Assembly (NCBI GenBank): GCA_964408435.1
Contig: CAYOZL010000027.1
Span: 1-29,234, forward strand
Origin: CAYOZL01 sp964408435
GTDB lineage: Bacteria; Bdellovibrionota_C; UBA2361; SZUA-149; CAYOZL01
Reading direction: 5' to 3'
Length of the DNA: 29,234 nucleotides
The translations under genes and the position numbers were made by a program. The notes under the pieces are model-generated. The model was not told the DNA's origin. It saw nothing but the letters and a program-made list of their open reading frames with translations, and searched no databases. This document shows, in pieces, positions 15,160 through 23,413 of the stretch (within the stretch, counting starts at the first letter, position 1; the number at the start of each line of letters is the position of its first letter).

Positions 15160-15627
15160 ATGATTAAAAAAACTTTTAGACTATCTCTGATACTATCAAT
15201 GCTTTTTCTTGTTAGTTTATCTGCCAACTCATGTTCAAGCATATCTACTACTAGCTCTTCAAATAATCCTGAAGTAAAAAGACTTTTAATTGGATTGTCT
15301 ACAAATTATTTCTCAAATATTATTCAAAGTAATTATGCTGTAATTGATGCTAATATAATTTGGTATAATTATATTAGAAATAATGGAACTAGTTATAGTA
15401 AGAAAGAATATTACGTACAGCTAGTTAATTTAAATAAGAAATATCTTAATAAAAATCACCCTCTTAATAATACAAAATTTATTAAAGCTAAGATTAGAGG
15501 GGATAATGCTGATATTTATTTCTCAAGCACAGATTTAAATGATGAAATAAAGCTTAGCTACACCTGGTCTGGTTCTGCATGGTTTTTAGTAGATGATAAC
15601 TTGTTTGCTGATGGCTTGCTTAGGTAG
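15160..15627 (+). CDS. Small putative lipoprotein, unknown function
   Basis: I do not recognise the family of this 155-residue protein. The N-terminus is an export signal (KK, then a hydrophobic stretch LSLILSMLFLVSL) ending in SANSC, a borderline lipobox that would place a lipidated cysteine at C25. A low-complexity serine/threonine linker (SSISTTSSSNN) follows. The mature domain is Asn/Tyr-rich and ends in alternating strands (ADIYFSS, IKLSYTWSGSAWFLVDDNLF), reminiscent of small NTF2-like or other alpha+beta lipoproteins, but this is only a resemblance. It lies between wzt and a methyltransferase gene, so a role at the cell surface is plausible. A consensus -10 suggests it has its own promoter. 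Confidence 0.65.
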   Translation: MIKKTFRLSLILSMLFLVSLSANSCSSISTTSSSNNPEVKRLLIGLSTNYFSNIIQSNYAVIDANIIWYNYIRNNGTSYSKKEYYVQLVNLNKKYLNKNHPLNNTKFIKAKIRGDNADIYFSSTDLNDEIKLSYTWSGSAWFLVDDNLFADGLLR

Positions 15628-15639
15628 AGAACTAATAGC

Positions 15640-16629
15640 ATGATTAAAGTAGCGAATAAGTATCTATGCACAAAAAATTTAAAATATCGAACTAAAGAAC
15701 TTGACTGGAGAACTTCTAGACTATGTGAAATTAATGAATGGGAGAACCCGGAATTCGCTCATACTGCGAAAGAAATTATGGGAAATAATACTTTCCCTAA
15801 ACATAGAAAAGTTTGGGAGTTTAGTGCAACAGTATTAGCACTAAAAGATCTAGGTTTATTAAACAAAGATTCAGTTTGTATTTCAGTTGCAGCAGGAGTT
15901 GAAAGAATACTGTTCTATTTAGCTAATAAAACTAATGGTGTTATCGCTACTGATATATATGGCTTAGGTGATTTTTCTAATAAAGAAGCTAATAAGAGTT
16001 TCATTAACAACCAAAAACAATTTGCTCCGTATAGCTATACTGAAGAGAACTTAATAGCAGCTAATTGTAATGCCTTAAATTTAAAATTTCCTGATAATTC
16101 ATTTGATTTTGCTTTTTCAATGTCTTCAATTGAGCATTTTGGAGGAATTAAGAATGCAAATAGAGCTTTAAAAGAAATGTCTAGAGTAGTTAAACCTGGA
16201 GGATATGTAATTATTACTACAGAATTTGCAATTAATAATTACATTACTGACCAAGTTTTTAAATATAAGGATTTTAAAAAATTAATTAAAGATACCAATT
16301 TATCTGGCAAACTAGACTTTTCTCTTAGCAATGAAAGTCTTAAATATTTATGCGATATGTTAGTAGATGACTTAGAGCAACTGCCACATATAAACTTAAA
16401 AGCCTTTGCTTCTATTTTTACCTCTGCAATTTTAATTCTTAAAAAAGATGGCTCTTCAAATATTCAAACTAACAAAAGTAAACTGTGGAGTATTGCAAAG
16501 AATTTACGAAATGAAGTTAAATTAAAAAAAGAAAATAAATTAGTATCAGTAATTAAGAAAAAACTTTTAAATCTAAAAATCAAAAGAGACTTAATGTTGC
16601 TCAAATTAGAAAACAAATGTAATGATTAA
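15640..16629 (+). CDS. SAM-dependent class I methyltransferase
   Basis: The 329-residue protein has a Rossmann-like methyltransferase core at about 78-200. Motif I is the divergent VCISVAAGVERI (79-90), followed by VIATDIYG (101-108) for SAM ribose binding, FDFAFSMSSIEHFGG (155-169) as motif IV and ALKEMSRVVKPGGYVIITTEF (176-196) as the post-motif strands of the Methyltransf_11 type. The N-terminal roughly 75 residues and the Lys-rich C-terminal extension are not recognised. Proteins of this kind often sit in glycan clusters and methylate sugars. Position after wzm-wzt and the lipoprotein gene fits this, but the substrate is unknown. It starts 12 bp after the lipoprotein gene. Confidence 0.82.
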   Translation: MIKVANKYLCTKNLKYRTKELDWRTSRLCEINEWENPEFAHTAKEIMGNNTFPKHRKVWEFSATVLALKDLGLLNKDSVCISVAAGVERILFYLANKTNGVIATDIYGLGDFSNKEANKSFINNQKQFAPYSYTEENLIAANCNALNLKFPDNSFDFAFSMSSIEHFGGIKNANRALKEMSRVVKPGGYVIITTEFAINNYITDQVFKYKDFKKLIKDTNLSGKLDFSLSNESLKYLCDMLVDDLEQLPHINLKAFASIFTSAILILKKDGSSNIQTNKSKLWSIAKNLRNEVKLKKENKLVSVIKKKLLNLKIKRDLMLLKLENKCND

Positions 16630-16643
16630 GCTATTTTTTAGTC

Positions 16644-16695
16644 TAATATACTAGTCGTGATTTAGTTTTACGTTTAAATTACGACTAGTATATTA
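16644..16695. repeat. Long hairpin-forming inverted repeat (about 21 bp stem)
   Basis: TAATATACTAGTCGT (16644-16658) is exactly mirrored by ACGACTAGTATATTA (16681-16695). Inside it, a G-T(U) wobble and ATTTA/TAAAT pairing (16660-16664 with 16675-16679) extend the stem to about 21 bp around a 10-nt loop. No T-run follows. It begins 14 bp after the methyltransferase stop. It may be a processing or termination structure, or a dispersed palindromic element. Confidence 0.8.
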
Positions 16696-16708
16696 CCGAG
16701 CATACCGT

Positions 16709-16737
16709 CAGCAAAGCTGTTGGCCTTTGGCCAAAGG
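16709..16737. repeat. GC-rich double palindrome upstream of the ABC transporter operon
   Basis: CAGC-AAA-GCTG (16709-16719) is followed directly by TTGGCC-TTT-GGCCAA (16720-16734), which overlaps the perfect 14-bp palindrome CCTTTGGCCAAAGG (16724-16737). It is much richer in G+C than its surroundings. It lies 13 bp after the long hairpin and 52 bp before the TTG start of the ABC ATPase, so it could be an operator or a REP-like unit. Confidence 0.65.
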
Positions 16738-16789
16738 TGGGGAAACAACATATTTTTCATAAAGACTAAGTAGATATTGTGGAGTTACT

Positions 16790-17443
16790 TTGCTTCTAAC
16801 TAAAAATATTTCAAAACAATACTTACTAGGCAATGTACAAGCCTTAGAAAACATTAACGTTAAAATTAACGAAAATTCTTTTACTGGGATTAAAGGACCT
16901 TCAGGATGCGGCAAGAGCACTTTGTTAAATATACTTAGCCTTTGTGATAAGCCTAGCTCTGGAGAGCTTTTTTTCTTAAATAAAAAAATTAACTTCAATA
17001 ACAAATCTGAGTTAACGAAACTTAGAAGAACTAAAATTGGATATGTATTTCAATATTTCCACTTAATACAAACACTTAATACATTTGAAAACATTGAACT
17101 AAGTCTACTTTTGCAAGAAAAGAGTGAAAAAAATAATAAAGAAAAAGTCTATAGCTTATTAAAACTTGTAGGATTAGAGAATAGAGCTCAGCATTTTCCA
17201 AATCAACTCTCTGGAGGAGAGATGCAAAGAGTTGCTATTTGTAGAGCGCTTGCACATCAACCAGCTTTGATAGTTTGCGATGAACCTACTGGTAATCTTG
17301 ACTCAGTAGCTGGAAGTGCTGTGATCGACCTACTAAAAGAGGCTAAGAATTCAGGATCTGCAATTATCATGGCATCCCATAGTGATGAGTGTCTTTCACA
17401 TTGCGATAGAGTAATTAAACTTAAAGATGGCAAAATAATTTAA
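16790..17443 (+). CDS. LolD/MacB-like ABC transporter ATPase (AttE-like)
   Basis: The 217-residue ATPase is typical in length for LolD/FtsE/MacB-class subunits. Walker A is GPSGCGKST (36-44), the Q-loop FQYF (Q88), signature LSGGEMQRV (140-148), Walker B LIVCDEPTGNLD (160-171) and the switch histidine ASHSDE (H197). The start is TTG 16790, supported by GGAG 5 nt upstream; no ATG lies nearby. The permease ATG follows 4 bp after its stop, so the two are one functional unit. This class drives mechanotransmission or extraction of lipids and lipoproteins rather than classical import. The partner gene set points to the AttEFGH-like branch. Confidence 0.92.
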   Translation: MLLTKNISKQYLLGNVQALENINVKINENSFTGIKGPSGCGKSTLLNILSLCDKPSSGELFFLNKKINFNNKSELTKLRRTKIGYVFQYFHLIQTLNTFENIELSLLLQEKSEKNNKEKVYSLLKLVGLENRAQHFPNQLSGGEMQRVAICRALAHQPALIVCDEPTGNLDSVAGSAVIDLLKEAKNSGSAIIMASHSDECLSHCDRVIKLKDGKII

Positions 17444-17447
17444 AATA

Positions 17448-19868
17448 ATGATTTGGCTTAAAATCGCACTTAGAAAGCTTCAAGCTAATTTAGTTGAATC
17501 TATACTTTTAACTCTAAGCACTGCTCTTGGCGTAAGTGTCTTTCTAGCAATTATTTATTCTGCAAACGCTAGCGTTTCAGCATTTAAAGAAACAACTAAT
17601 ATTTTTGACGAGCAAAAATTTAGTAAAATAATTCATATTACTAACTCTAGCTTTGAACAAAGTTATGCAAAAGAAATTCTTCCTTATGTAGATAAGCCTT
17701 TTTTAGCAGTTCTAGAAGCAAGTGGTTCAATTAATAGTTTGCCAATAATTTTTTATGGAGTAGATTTAATTAAACTAGGTCTAGATACTAATTATGTTTA
17801 TGTTGATAAGAAATACTTAAATGAGAATTCAGAATCAAAAATAAGAATAGAAGATAAATTTCAAGACTTAGAATCTGAACAGTTAAAATTAAAAATAAAT
17901 CCTTTAGATAACTTTAATACTAATTTAGCCCTTATTCATATTGGCAAATTACAAGAAATAACTAATCAAAAAAATTTACTAACAGGCGTATTGTTCCCAA
18001 AAGTAGATAATATTGAATTTAATCACCCAGATTTTATTGTAGTTAATAACAACACCCTAGAACAACAATCAAAAAGCTTACTAGGAGCCTTTAAAACAAA
18101 TGTATTAATACTAGTGGCTCTAACTATACTAGTTTGTGCGTTCCTGCTTTATAACTCTTCACAAATTAAAGCGACTCAAAGAACAAGTGAGCTAATACTA
18201 CTGAATACACTCGGAACAAAACAAAGCACTGTATTTTTTATGCTAATCTTTGAAGTTTTAATTATTGGTAGCTTAGGAAGCATAATTGGCCTAAGTCTTG
18301 CCTACCCTCTTACAGATTTAGTCTCTAAATCTTTTTTTAGCACTGCTACTACTCTTTACTTAGGAGAAGCTAGTTTAGAAACTATTGGTTTTAGTAATCA
18401 TAAAACTCTATACTTACAGGCTTTTTTTCTAGGCGTAGCACTTTCTACAATTGGTGCGATAATTCCATACTGGAAAGCTTCAAATTTAGCTCCTAGTTTA
18501 CAAGTAAGAAGTAGAAAAGTTTTTAAAAAATGGTCTTATAGTTTTAAAGCTGTTTTTATTTCATTATTATTTTTAATAATAGTTTCATATTTTGCACACA
18601 TCAAACAATCTGCAAGTCTTTCTTACCTTGCTAGCTTTAGTTTAATTTTATTTTTAATTTTTTTAACTCCTAATATTTTAAATTTGATTGTTAGAAAATT
18701 TAAGACATTGAAAATTTTTTCTAGTTTAAATCAATTTATTTCAACTTCAAATATCTTAAGTTCAAAAGACATTATCTCAATTTCTGCTATTGCAGGTAGT
18801 ATTGCTGTTGCAATTTTAATTAGTATGGATATTTTTGTTAAAAGTTTTGAAAATTCTCTTTTAAAATGGACTGACTATAGCTTTCAAGCTGATTTGTTTA
18901 TTAAACCTAAAAGCCCAGGCAGTATTAATAGACCAATAAAACTAGATCCAAACATTGTAAACTACTTAAATAATTCAAAAAAAGTATATGCAGTAAATTT
19001 CAACTCTAGCTTTGAAACTAATTATAAATCCCTGCCTATTACTATCCTTGGTTCAAATATTGAACTTCTGGATAAAGTTGGTTCAATTAATGTGATTGAA
19101 GGAAATCTTGATATTATTAAGTTAAAAACAGGAAAGTCTATTCTAGTAAGTGAGTCTTTTAAAAGAAAATTTAAAATAAATTTAAATGACACTATAAGCT
19201 TATTTAATAAAAATTTTGTAATAGATGGAGTCTATAAAGAGTATACAAAAGAACAAGGTTTTATATTAACTGATATTTCAGTTATGAAAAAAGTTTTTAA
19301 CTTCAATAAAATTGATAGTGCATCAGTGTTTTTAAAAGATATTTTTTCTAAAGAAGAATTAGATAATTTTAAAACTTCTTTACTTAGCAAGTTTAAAAGA
19401 AATAACATTGATGTATTAAGTAACAGTGAATTAAAAAATAGAATTAAAACAATTTTCAAACAAACATTTGAAGTAACTGATTTAATGAGATTAGTCGTTA
19501 TGCTTTTAGCTATAGTGGGTTTTATTTTAACCACAGTACAACAAATTTATGAGAAAGCTATTAATTTAAAAATGTTTAGCACTCTTGGAATTAGCTTTAA
19601 TGAATTAAGAAAAATACTTTTAACTGAGAGTATTTTAGTTAGCATTAGTTGTATTATTTCAGGTGTAATTGGAGGAATTGTTTTATCGTGGATTATAGTA
19701 GAATTAATTAACCCAAATGCCTTTGGTTGGACTTTAAACTTAGAATTTAGTTTATATTCTATTTTAATGCCTAGCTTAATAATAATTTTTTCCTACACTC
19801 TAGGGGCAATAATTCCTGCATTTAGAATTGAAAAAATTATTGATAAAACCCAACTAAATTATGAATAG
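17448..19868 (+). CDS. Large FtsX-family ABC permease (AttF/AttG-like)
   Basis: The 806-residue inner-membrane protein holds two FtsX/MacB-type permease units in one chain. An N-terminal helix (about 18-39) is followed by a periplasmic domain (40-215), three helices (217-236, 262-286, 322-343), two more (366-383, 391-411), a helix at 445-462, a second periplasmic domain (about 465-678) and three final helices (about 679-795). The conserved TSELILLNTLGTKQS cytoplasmic loop lies after helix 2, and its second copy is KMFSTLGISFNELRK. It probably moves a lipophilic or envelope substrate at the inner membrane/periplasm boundary. The C-terminal end and stop lie in a three-copy 11-bp tandem repeat. 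The AttH-like gene follows. Confidence 0.88.
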   Translation: MIWLKIALRKLQANLVESILLTLSTALGVSVFLAIIYSANASVSAFKETTNIFDEQKFSKIIHITNSSFEQSYAKEILPYVDKPFLAVLEASGSINSLPIIFYGVDLIKLGLDTNYVYVDKKYLNENSESKIRIEDKFQDLESEQLKLKINPLDNFNTNLALIHIGKLQEITNQKNLLTGVLFPKVDNIEFNHPDFIVVNNNTLEQQSKSLLGAFKTNVLILVALTILVCAFLLYNSSQIKATQRTSELILLNTLGTKQSTVFFMLIFEVLIIGSLGSIIGLSLAYPLTDLVSKSFFSTATTLYLGEASLETIGFSNHKTLYLQAFFLGVALSTIGAIIPYWKASNLAPSLQVRSRKVFKKWSYSFKAVFISLLFLIIVSYFAHIKQSASLSYLASFSLILFLIFLTPNILNLIVRKFKTLKIFSSLNQFISTSNILSSKDIISISAIAGSIAVAILISMDIFVKSFENSLLKWTDYSFQADLFIKPKSPGSINRPIKLDPNIVNYLNNSKKVYAVNFNSSFETNYKSLPITILGSNIELLDKVGSINVIEGNLDIIKLKTGKSILVSESFKRKFKINLNDTISLFNKNFVIDGVYKEYTKEQGFILTDISVMKKVFNFNKIDSASVFLKDIFSKEELDNFKTSLLSKFKRNNIDVLSNSELKNRIKTIFKQTFEVTDLMRLVVMLLAIVGFILTTVQQIYEKAINLKMFSTLGISFNELRKILLTESILVSISCIISGVIGGIVLSWIIVELINPNAFGWTLNLEFSLYSILMPSLIIIFSYTLGAIIPAFRIEKIIDKTQLNYE

Positions 19869-19894
19869 ATTATGAATAGTTAAATTATGAATAG
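19858..19894 (+). repeat. Three copies of an 11-bp repeat across a stop/start junction
   Basis: ATTATGAATAG occurs at 19858-19868, 19869-19879 and 19884-19894. The first copy encodes the last codons and TAG stop of the permease. The third contains the ATG at 19887 used for the next gene. This looks like tandem duplication of the end of the permease gene. Confidence 0.85.
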
Positions 19895-20990
19895 CTTTAT
19901 GTATAAGTTAATACTCAAATCTTTATTTTTTTCTTTATATCTTTGTAGTTTTGTGAATGCACAAGAATTTAGAAAAGCTCAGCCTGGCTATGAATTAAGC
20001 TTTCCAAAAGATCATGGTGCTCATAAAAACTTTGAGACAGAATGGTGGTATTTTACTGGACTATTAAAAGTTAATGGTACCTATAAATATGGTTTTCAAT
20101 TAACATTCTTTAGAAGGTCAAAAGAAGCAGAAACAAAAGAAACTAGCAACGACTGGAATCAAGCTTATTTAGCTCATACAGCAATTTCAAATTTTGAAGA
20201 CAAAACTTATAATTATGAAGAAAAGTTAGCCTCAGCTGGTCTTGGAATAGCAGGAGCAAGTGAGTCAGATTTAAAAGTATGGAATCATAACTGGAGAGCT
20301 GAAAAAGTCGGAGATAAACTCTTACTTAGTTTTGATATTAAAAATAGTCTTGATAAAAATGTAGAAGAAAATAAAGATAACAAATGTGAATTACGTTTAA
20401 TCTCCACAAATACGCCTTCTATAATTAAAAATGGTGAAAATGCTTATAGTAAAAAAGGTAGCTCAGGAGCCTCTATTTACTACTCTATGGCGCCTATTGA
20501 GCTTAGTGGGCATGTTAGTTGCTTAGAAAACAAAGAACTAGTCAGTAAAGAATTAGTAAGGGGCAAAGCATGGATGGACCATGAATTCATGACAAATGCC
20601 TTATCTAAAGACCAAGTAGGTTGGGACTGGATAAGCTTAAACTTTCATAACAATGATACTCTAATGCTCTTTAGACTAAGAGATAAAAATGGAAAAGCTA
20701 ATTATAAAAGTGGAACTTATGTTAAGGATGGGAAAAATTACTTACTAAAAGATTTTAATATTAAAGCAATAAATACTTGGCTAAGCCCTAAAACAAAAGC
20801 AACATACCCTAGTAAACTAAATATAAAAATACCAAAATTCCAGCTAGATTTTGATATTACCGCAAAAATTAACAATCAAGAATTTGTAAGTAAAAAAGGT
20901 CCGAGCTATTGGGAAGGTGCAATAGAAACTAAAAATGCAGTAGGCTATTTAGAAATGACTGGCTACGATAAAGCTATTAGTGCTTTTTAA
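19887..20990 (+). CDS. Secreted CrtC/AttH-family (lipocalin-like) protein
   Basis: The 367-residue protein starts with a signal peptide (LILKSLFFSLYLCSFVNA, likely cut before Q26), so it is periplasmic or further out. The hallmark EWWYFTG (52-58), the GFQLTFFRR strand and the second-half RGKAWMDHEFMTN...VGWDWISLNF...LMLFRLRD region are diagnostic of the CrtC/AttH family (carotenoid 1,2-hydratase and AttH), which folds as a double lipocalin-like barrel. In AttH-type operons it accompanies an FtsX permease and LolD-like ATPase, as here. This makes a lipid-binding or lipid-processing partner likelier than carotenoid hydration; no carotenoid genes are seen. ATG 19887 or 19899 could be the start. 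Confidence 0.87.
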   Translation: MNSFMYKLILKSLFFSLYLCSFVNAQEFRKAQPGYELSFPKDHGAHKNFETEWWYFTGLLKVNGTYKYGFQLTFFRRSKEAETKETSNDWNQAYLAHTAISNFEDKTYNYEEKLASAGLGIAGASESDLKVWNHNWRAEKVGDKLLLSFDIKNSLDKNVEENKDNKCELRLISTNTPSIIKNGENAYSKKGSSGASIYYSMAPIELSGHVSCLENKELVSKELVRGKAWMDHEFMTNALSKDQVGWDWISLNFHNNDTLMLFRLRDKNGKANYKSGTYVKDGKNYLLKDFNIKAINTWLSPKTKATYPSKLNIKIPKFQLDFDITAKINNQEFVSKKGPSYWEGAIETKNAVGYLEMTGYDKAISAF

Positions 20991-21170
20991 TCATTCTAAT
21001 TTGATTTTTATTTATAAAATTAATATTCTTTTAGAGAAATTTATTTAATTTCAATGCTCATTTACAATTAAATATCATAACAAATTTTTAGTTTTCACTC
21101 ATTTCACTCGTGGAAGCTAAGACATGGTTTTAGCTTCATTTTACTCCTCTATTCTCAGAGTAGTTTTACA

Positions 21171-21379
21171 ATGTCTGAAAAAAAAGTAGCCTATTTTTTA
21201 TTTTCACTTTACATGCATTGACCGTTATCATTGTTTTGGTATTAGCTTTTCTAGCTTCCTACAACTACGTTGAATCTCAAAAAAGTAAATTACCAAGCAA
21301 GAATCAGTTAAAACAAGAACAACTAGAAAAATCTAAGAGCACTAAAAGTTTTAAAGAAATTCAGACTAATCATGAATAG
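21171..21379 (+). pseudogene. Small single-pass membrane protein ORF interrupted at an A8 run
   Basis: The 426-bp gap 20991-21416 holds no intact gene. ATG 21171 opens MSEKK and then runs into TGA after 16 codons. Adding one A to the eight-A run at 21178-21185 joins it to a frame that runs to TAG 21379. The joined product is about 69 residues: MSEKKSSLFFIFTLHA, a hydrophobic helix (LTVIIVLVLAFLASY), then a Lys/Gln/Ser-rich tail ending FKEIQTNHE. The downstream part alone has 54 sense codons from GCA 21215. It could be a real gene with a sequencing error in the homopolymer, a gene read by slippage, or a decaying gene. The family is not recognised. The rest of the gap holds an 8-bp hairpin (21113-21120 with 21130-21137) and nothing else clear. 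Confidence 0.5.
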
Positions 21380-21416
21380 TGTCAAAGGTTCACACTCAGC
21401 TTCTAATATAAATTTC

Positions 21417-23402
21417 TTAAATCTTTGTCATCTCAATCTGATAGGTTCCTAAAACATCATAATCAAAACCAGCTTCACAGTAACAAAGATAATAATTCCA
21501 CATTCTTTGAAACTTCTCATCATAACCTTCTTTAGAGATTTCTTCCCAAGAATTATTAAAATTTTCTCTCCAGACTCTTAAAGTTTCTGCATAACTTTTA
21601 GCTAAATTCTCAGAGTTTTCAATATTAAAATATTTACTTGAAGCCTTATTAATTGCACCTAGTGATGGGCATAACCCTCCTGGGAAAATATACTTTTGAA
21701 TCCAATCACAACTGGTTCTATATTGTTTATAACGAGCATCTGGAAAGGTAATTACCTGAATTGCTAGTTTTCCTTTTGTTTTTAAAACGGAATGGCATTT
21801 TTTAAAGAAAATTTCTAAATTTTCATGCCCTACTGCTTCAAGCATTTCAATTGAAATAATAGAATCAAACTGACCCTCTACGTTTCTATAATCACATAAT
21901 TTAGCAGTAATTCTATCCTCAAGTCCTAACTCAGTAATTTTTTGATTTACATAATCTAATTGCTCATTAGATAAGGTAATTGTAGTAACTTTTGCTTTTT
22001 CACTTGCTAAAACTGCTAATGCCCCCCATCCTGAACCAATTTCTAGTAAACTACCTCCTCCTTCTAAGCCGCCAGCACTGTCTAGTCCTGACCTTTTAAG
22101 CATTTTCTTAAGCTTATTAAGCTGAGCTTGCTCTAAGCTTTTATGCTCTGAATCAAATGAAGCTGAGGAGTAAACTAAGTTTGGATCTAAAAAATTTTTA
22201 TATAACTTATTACCTAAATCATAATGAGCAGAAATATTCTGCTTCGAACCTCTTAGTGTATTAGCTTTTAATTTATGTTTAATCGTATTAACTAACTGAC
22301 TTATTTTACTAGATAGCATAGAGCGATCATCTATACTTTCTTGATTAATACTAAATAGACCTAATAGTGTTGTTAAATCTGGAGTATCAATAATTTTATC
22401 AACATAACATTCCCCAAAAGCAACATCTCCACCAAACATTACTCTTGTAAAAAAGCTCCAGTCTTTAATATCTAAAACTGCTTTATGTGAGTGATTTTCA
22501 TCCCCTATTAATATACTCTGTTCCCCTGTAACATCCGAATTAGGTAAATTAATTACAATGCTACCTTTTTCTATGCGATTTAAATATTTTAGAATTACTT
22601 TCTTAGCTATTAATTCTAAATAACTAGGTTCTTTTCTTCCAATAGTCCACTTACTACTCGGTGCCGGCTTACTAAAAACTTTTAACTTTTTTTGAAAATA
22701 TAAAATTCCAGCATTAAAACTTATACGAGGTACAGTAAGCCAGCTGTACTGTACTCCCCATAAAAAAGCTTTTAGATAACTTTCCTGTCTCTTAGCTGTT
22801 CCAGCTATACTTGAAGTAAATACAGTTTTACCTTCTTTTTCTAAATGAATCTTAACCTCTAGTTCATTATCTCTTTTACTTACAAAAAACTCATAATTAC
22901 CTTTTAAATCGTAGAAAGGAGAGACATGAAATTCTTTTTTAGCTTTGTACTTAGCAAATTTTTTATTTTTCTGACTTTCCTCACGACTTGCAAAATAAAT
23001 GTGAGTCTCACCAAAAGTATTATTTACTTCAGCTACTAGTAAATCTGGTAATTCTGACTCTTCAGTTTTATAACAAAGATAAAAGCTCACTGGATTAAAG
23101 GCATAACCTAAAAACTTTGGAGATGTTAAAAGTTCAATTTTTTTCCAATCTAAGTCTATATTTTTAGATTGTAAATAAGATAAAAATTTTTGTTTAATAC
23201 TTCCTATTTTTCCTGGCAAATAATCTTTATCCCAAACAGAGAAAGCACTGTGCTTATTATAGCCAATATCTTTTAACTCATCTTTTTTTAATTCATCAGG
23301 CTGATCTAAGTTATCCAAATCAAGTAAGACACTAACGGTTTTATACTTAAAACTGTGAACTTTTGCTCTACAGTGCTCAACATTCGTTAAAAATACGCCC
23401 AT
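21417..23402 (-). CDS. DUF1365-CFA synthase fusion (lipid SAM methyltransferase)
   Basis: The 661-residue protein fuses two families that are usually neighbouring genes. Residues 1 to about 240 match DUF1365 (HCRAKVHSFKY near the start, LGYAFNPVSFYLCY 98-111, EVNNTFGETHIY 125-136, SWLTVPRISFNAGILY). Residues from about 255 match cyclopropane-fatty-acid synthase-like enzymes, with QNISAHYDLGNKLY (388-401), LVYSSASF, SAM motif I LLEIGSGWG (452-460), ISIEMLEAVGHE (516-527) and the C-terminal NYYLCYCEAGF. It would use SAM to methylenate or methylate unsaturated phospholipid acyl chains at the membrane. The EAVGHE motif and gene neighbours fit the branch associated with methylated or furan fatty acids rather than plain cyclopropanes, but that is inference. 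It is the last gene of the cluster, 37 bp after the FAD gene. Confidence 0.88.
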   Translation of the reverse strand: MGVFLTNVEHCRAKVHSFKYKTVSVLLDLDNLDQPDELKKDELKDIGYNKHSAFSVWDKDYLPGKIGSIKQKFLSYLQSKNIDLDWKKIELLTSPKFLGYAFNPVSFYLCYKTEESELPDLLVAEVNNTFGETHIYFASREESQKNKKFAKYKAKKEFHVSPFYDLKGNYEFFVSKRDNELEVKIHLEKEGKTVFTSSIAGTAKRQESYLKAFLWGVQYSWLTVPRISFNAGILYFQKKLKVFSKPAPSSKWTIGRKEPSYLELIAKKVILKYLNRIEKGSIVINLPNSDVTGEQSILIGDENHSHKAVLDIKDWSFFTRVMFGGDVAFGECYVDKIIDTPDLTTLLGLFSINQESIDDRSMLSSKISQLVNTIKHKLKANTLRGSKQNISAHYDLGNKLYKNFLDPNLVYSSASFDSEHKSLEQAQLNKLKKMLKRSGLDSAGGLEGGGSLLEIGSGWGALAVLASEKAKVTTITLSNEQLDYVNQKITELGLEDRITAKLCDYRNVEGQFDSIISIEMLEAVGHENLEIFFKKCHSVLKTKGKLAIQVITFPDARYKQYRTSCDWIQKYIFPGGLCPSLGAINKASSKYFNIENSENLAKSYAETLRVWRENFNNSWEEISKEGYDEKFQRMWNYYLCYCEAGFDYDVLGTYQIEMTKI

Positions 23403-23413
23403 AATTAAATACT

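Noticed and set aside
16708..17004. Minus-strand 98-codon ORF across the palindrome region
   Set aside because: Most of it is antisense to the ABC ATPase, with its distinctive Walker A; the composition looks like reverse-read coding DNA.
21113..21137. GAAGCTAA/TTAGCTTC hairpin after the AttH-like gene
   Set aside because: The stem is 8 bp with only a weak ATTTT tail and lies 120 bp after the stop, too weak to list as a terminator.
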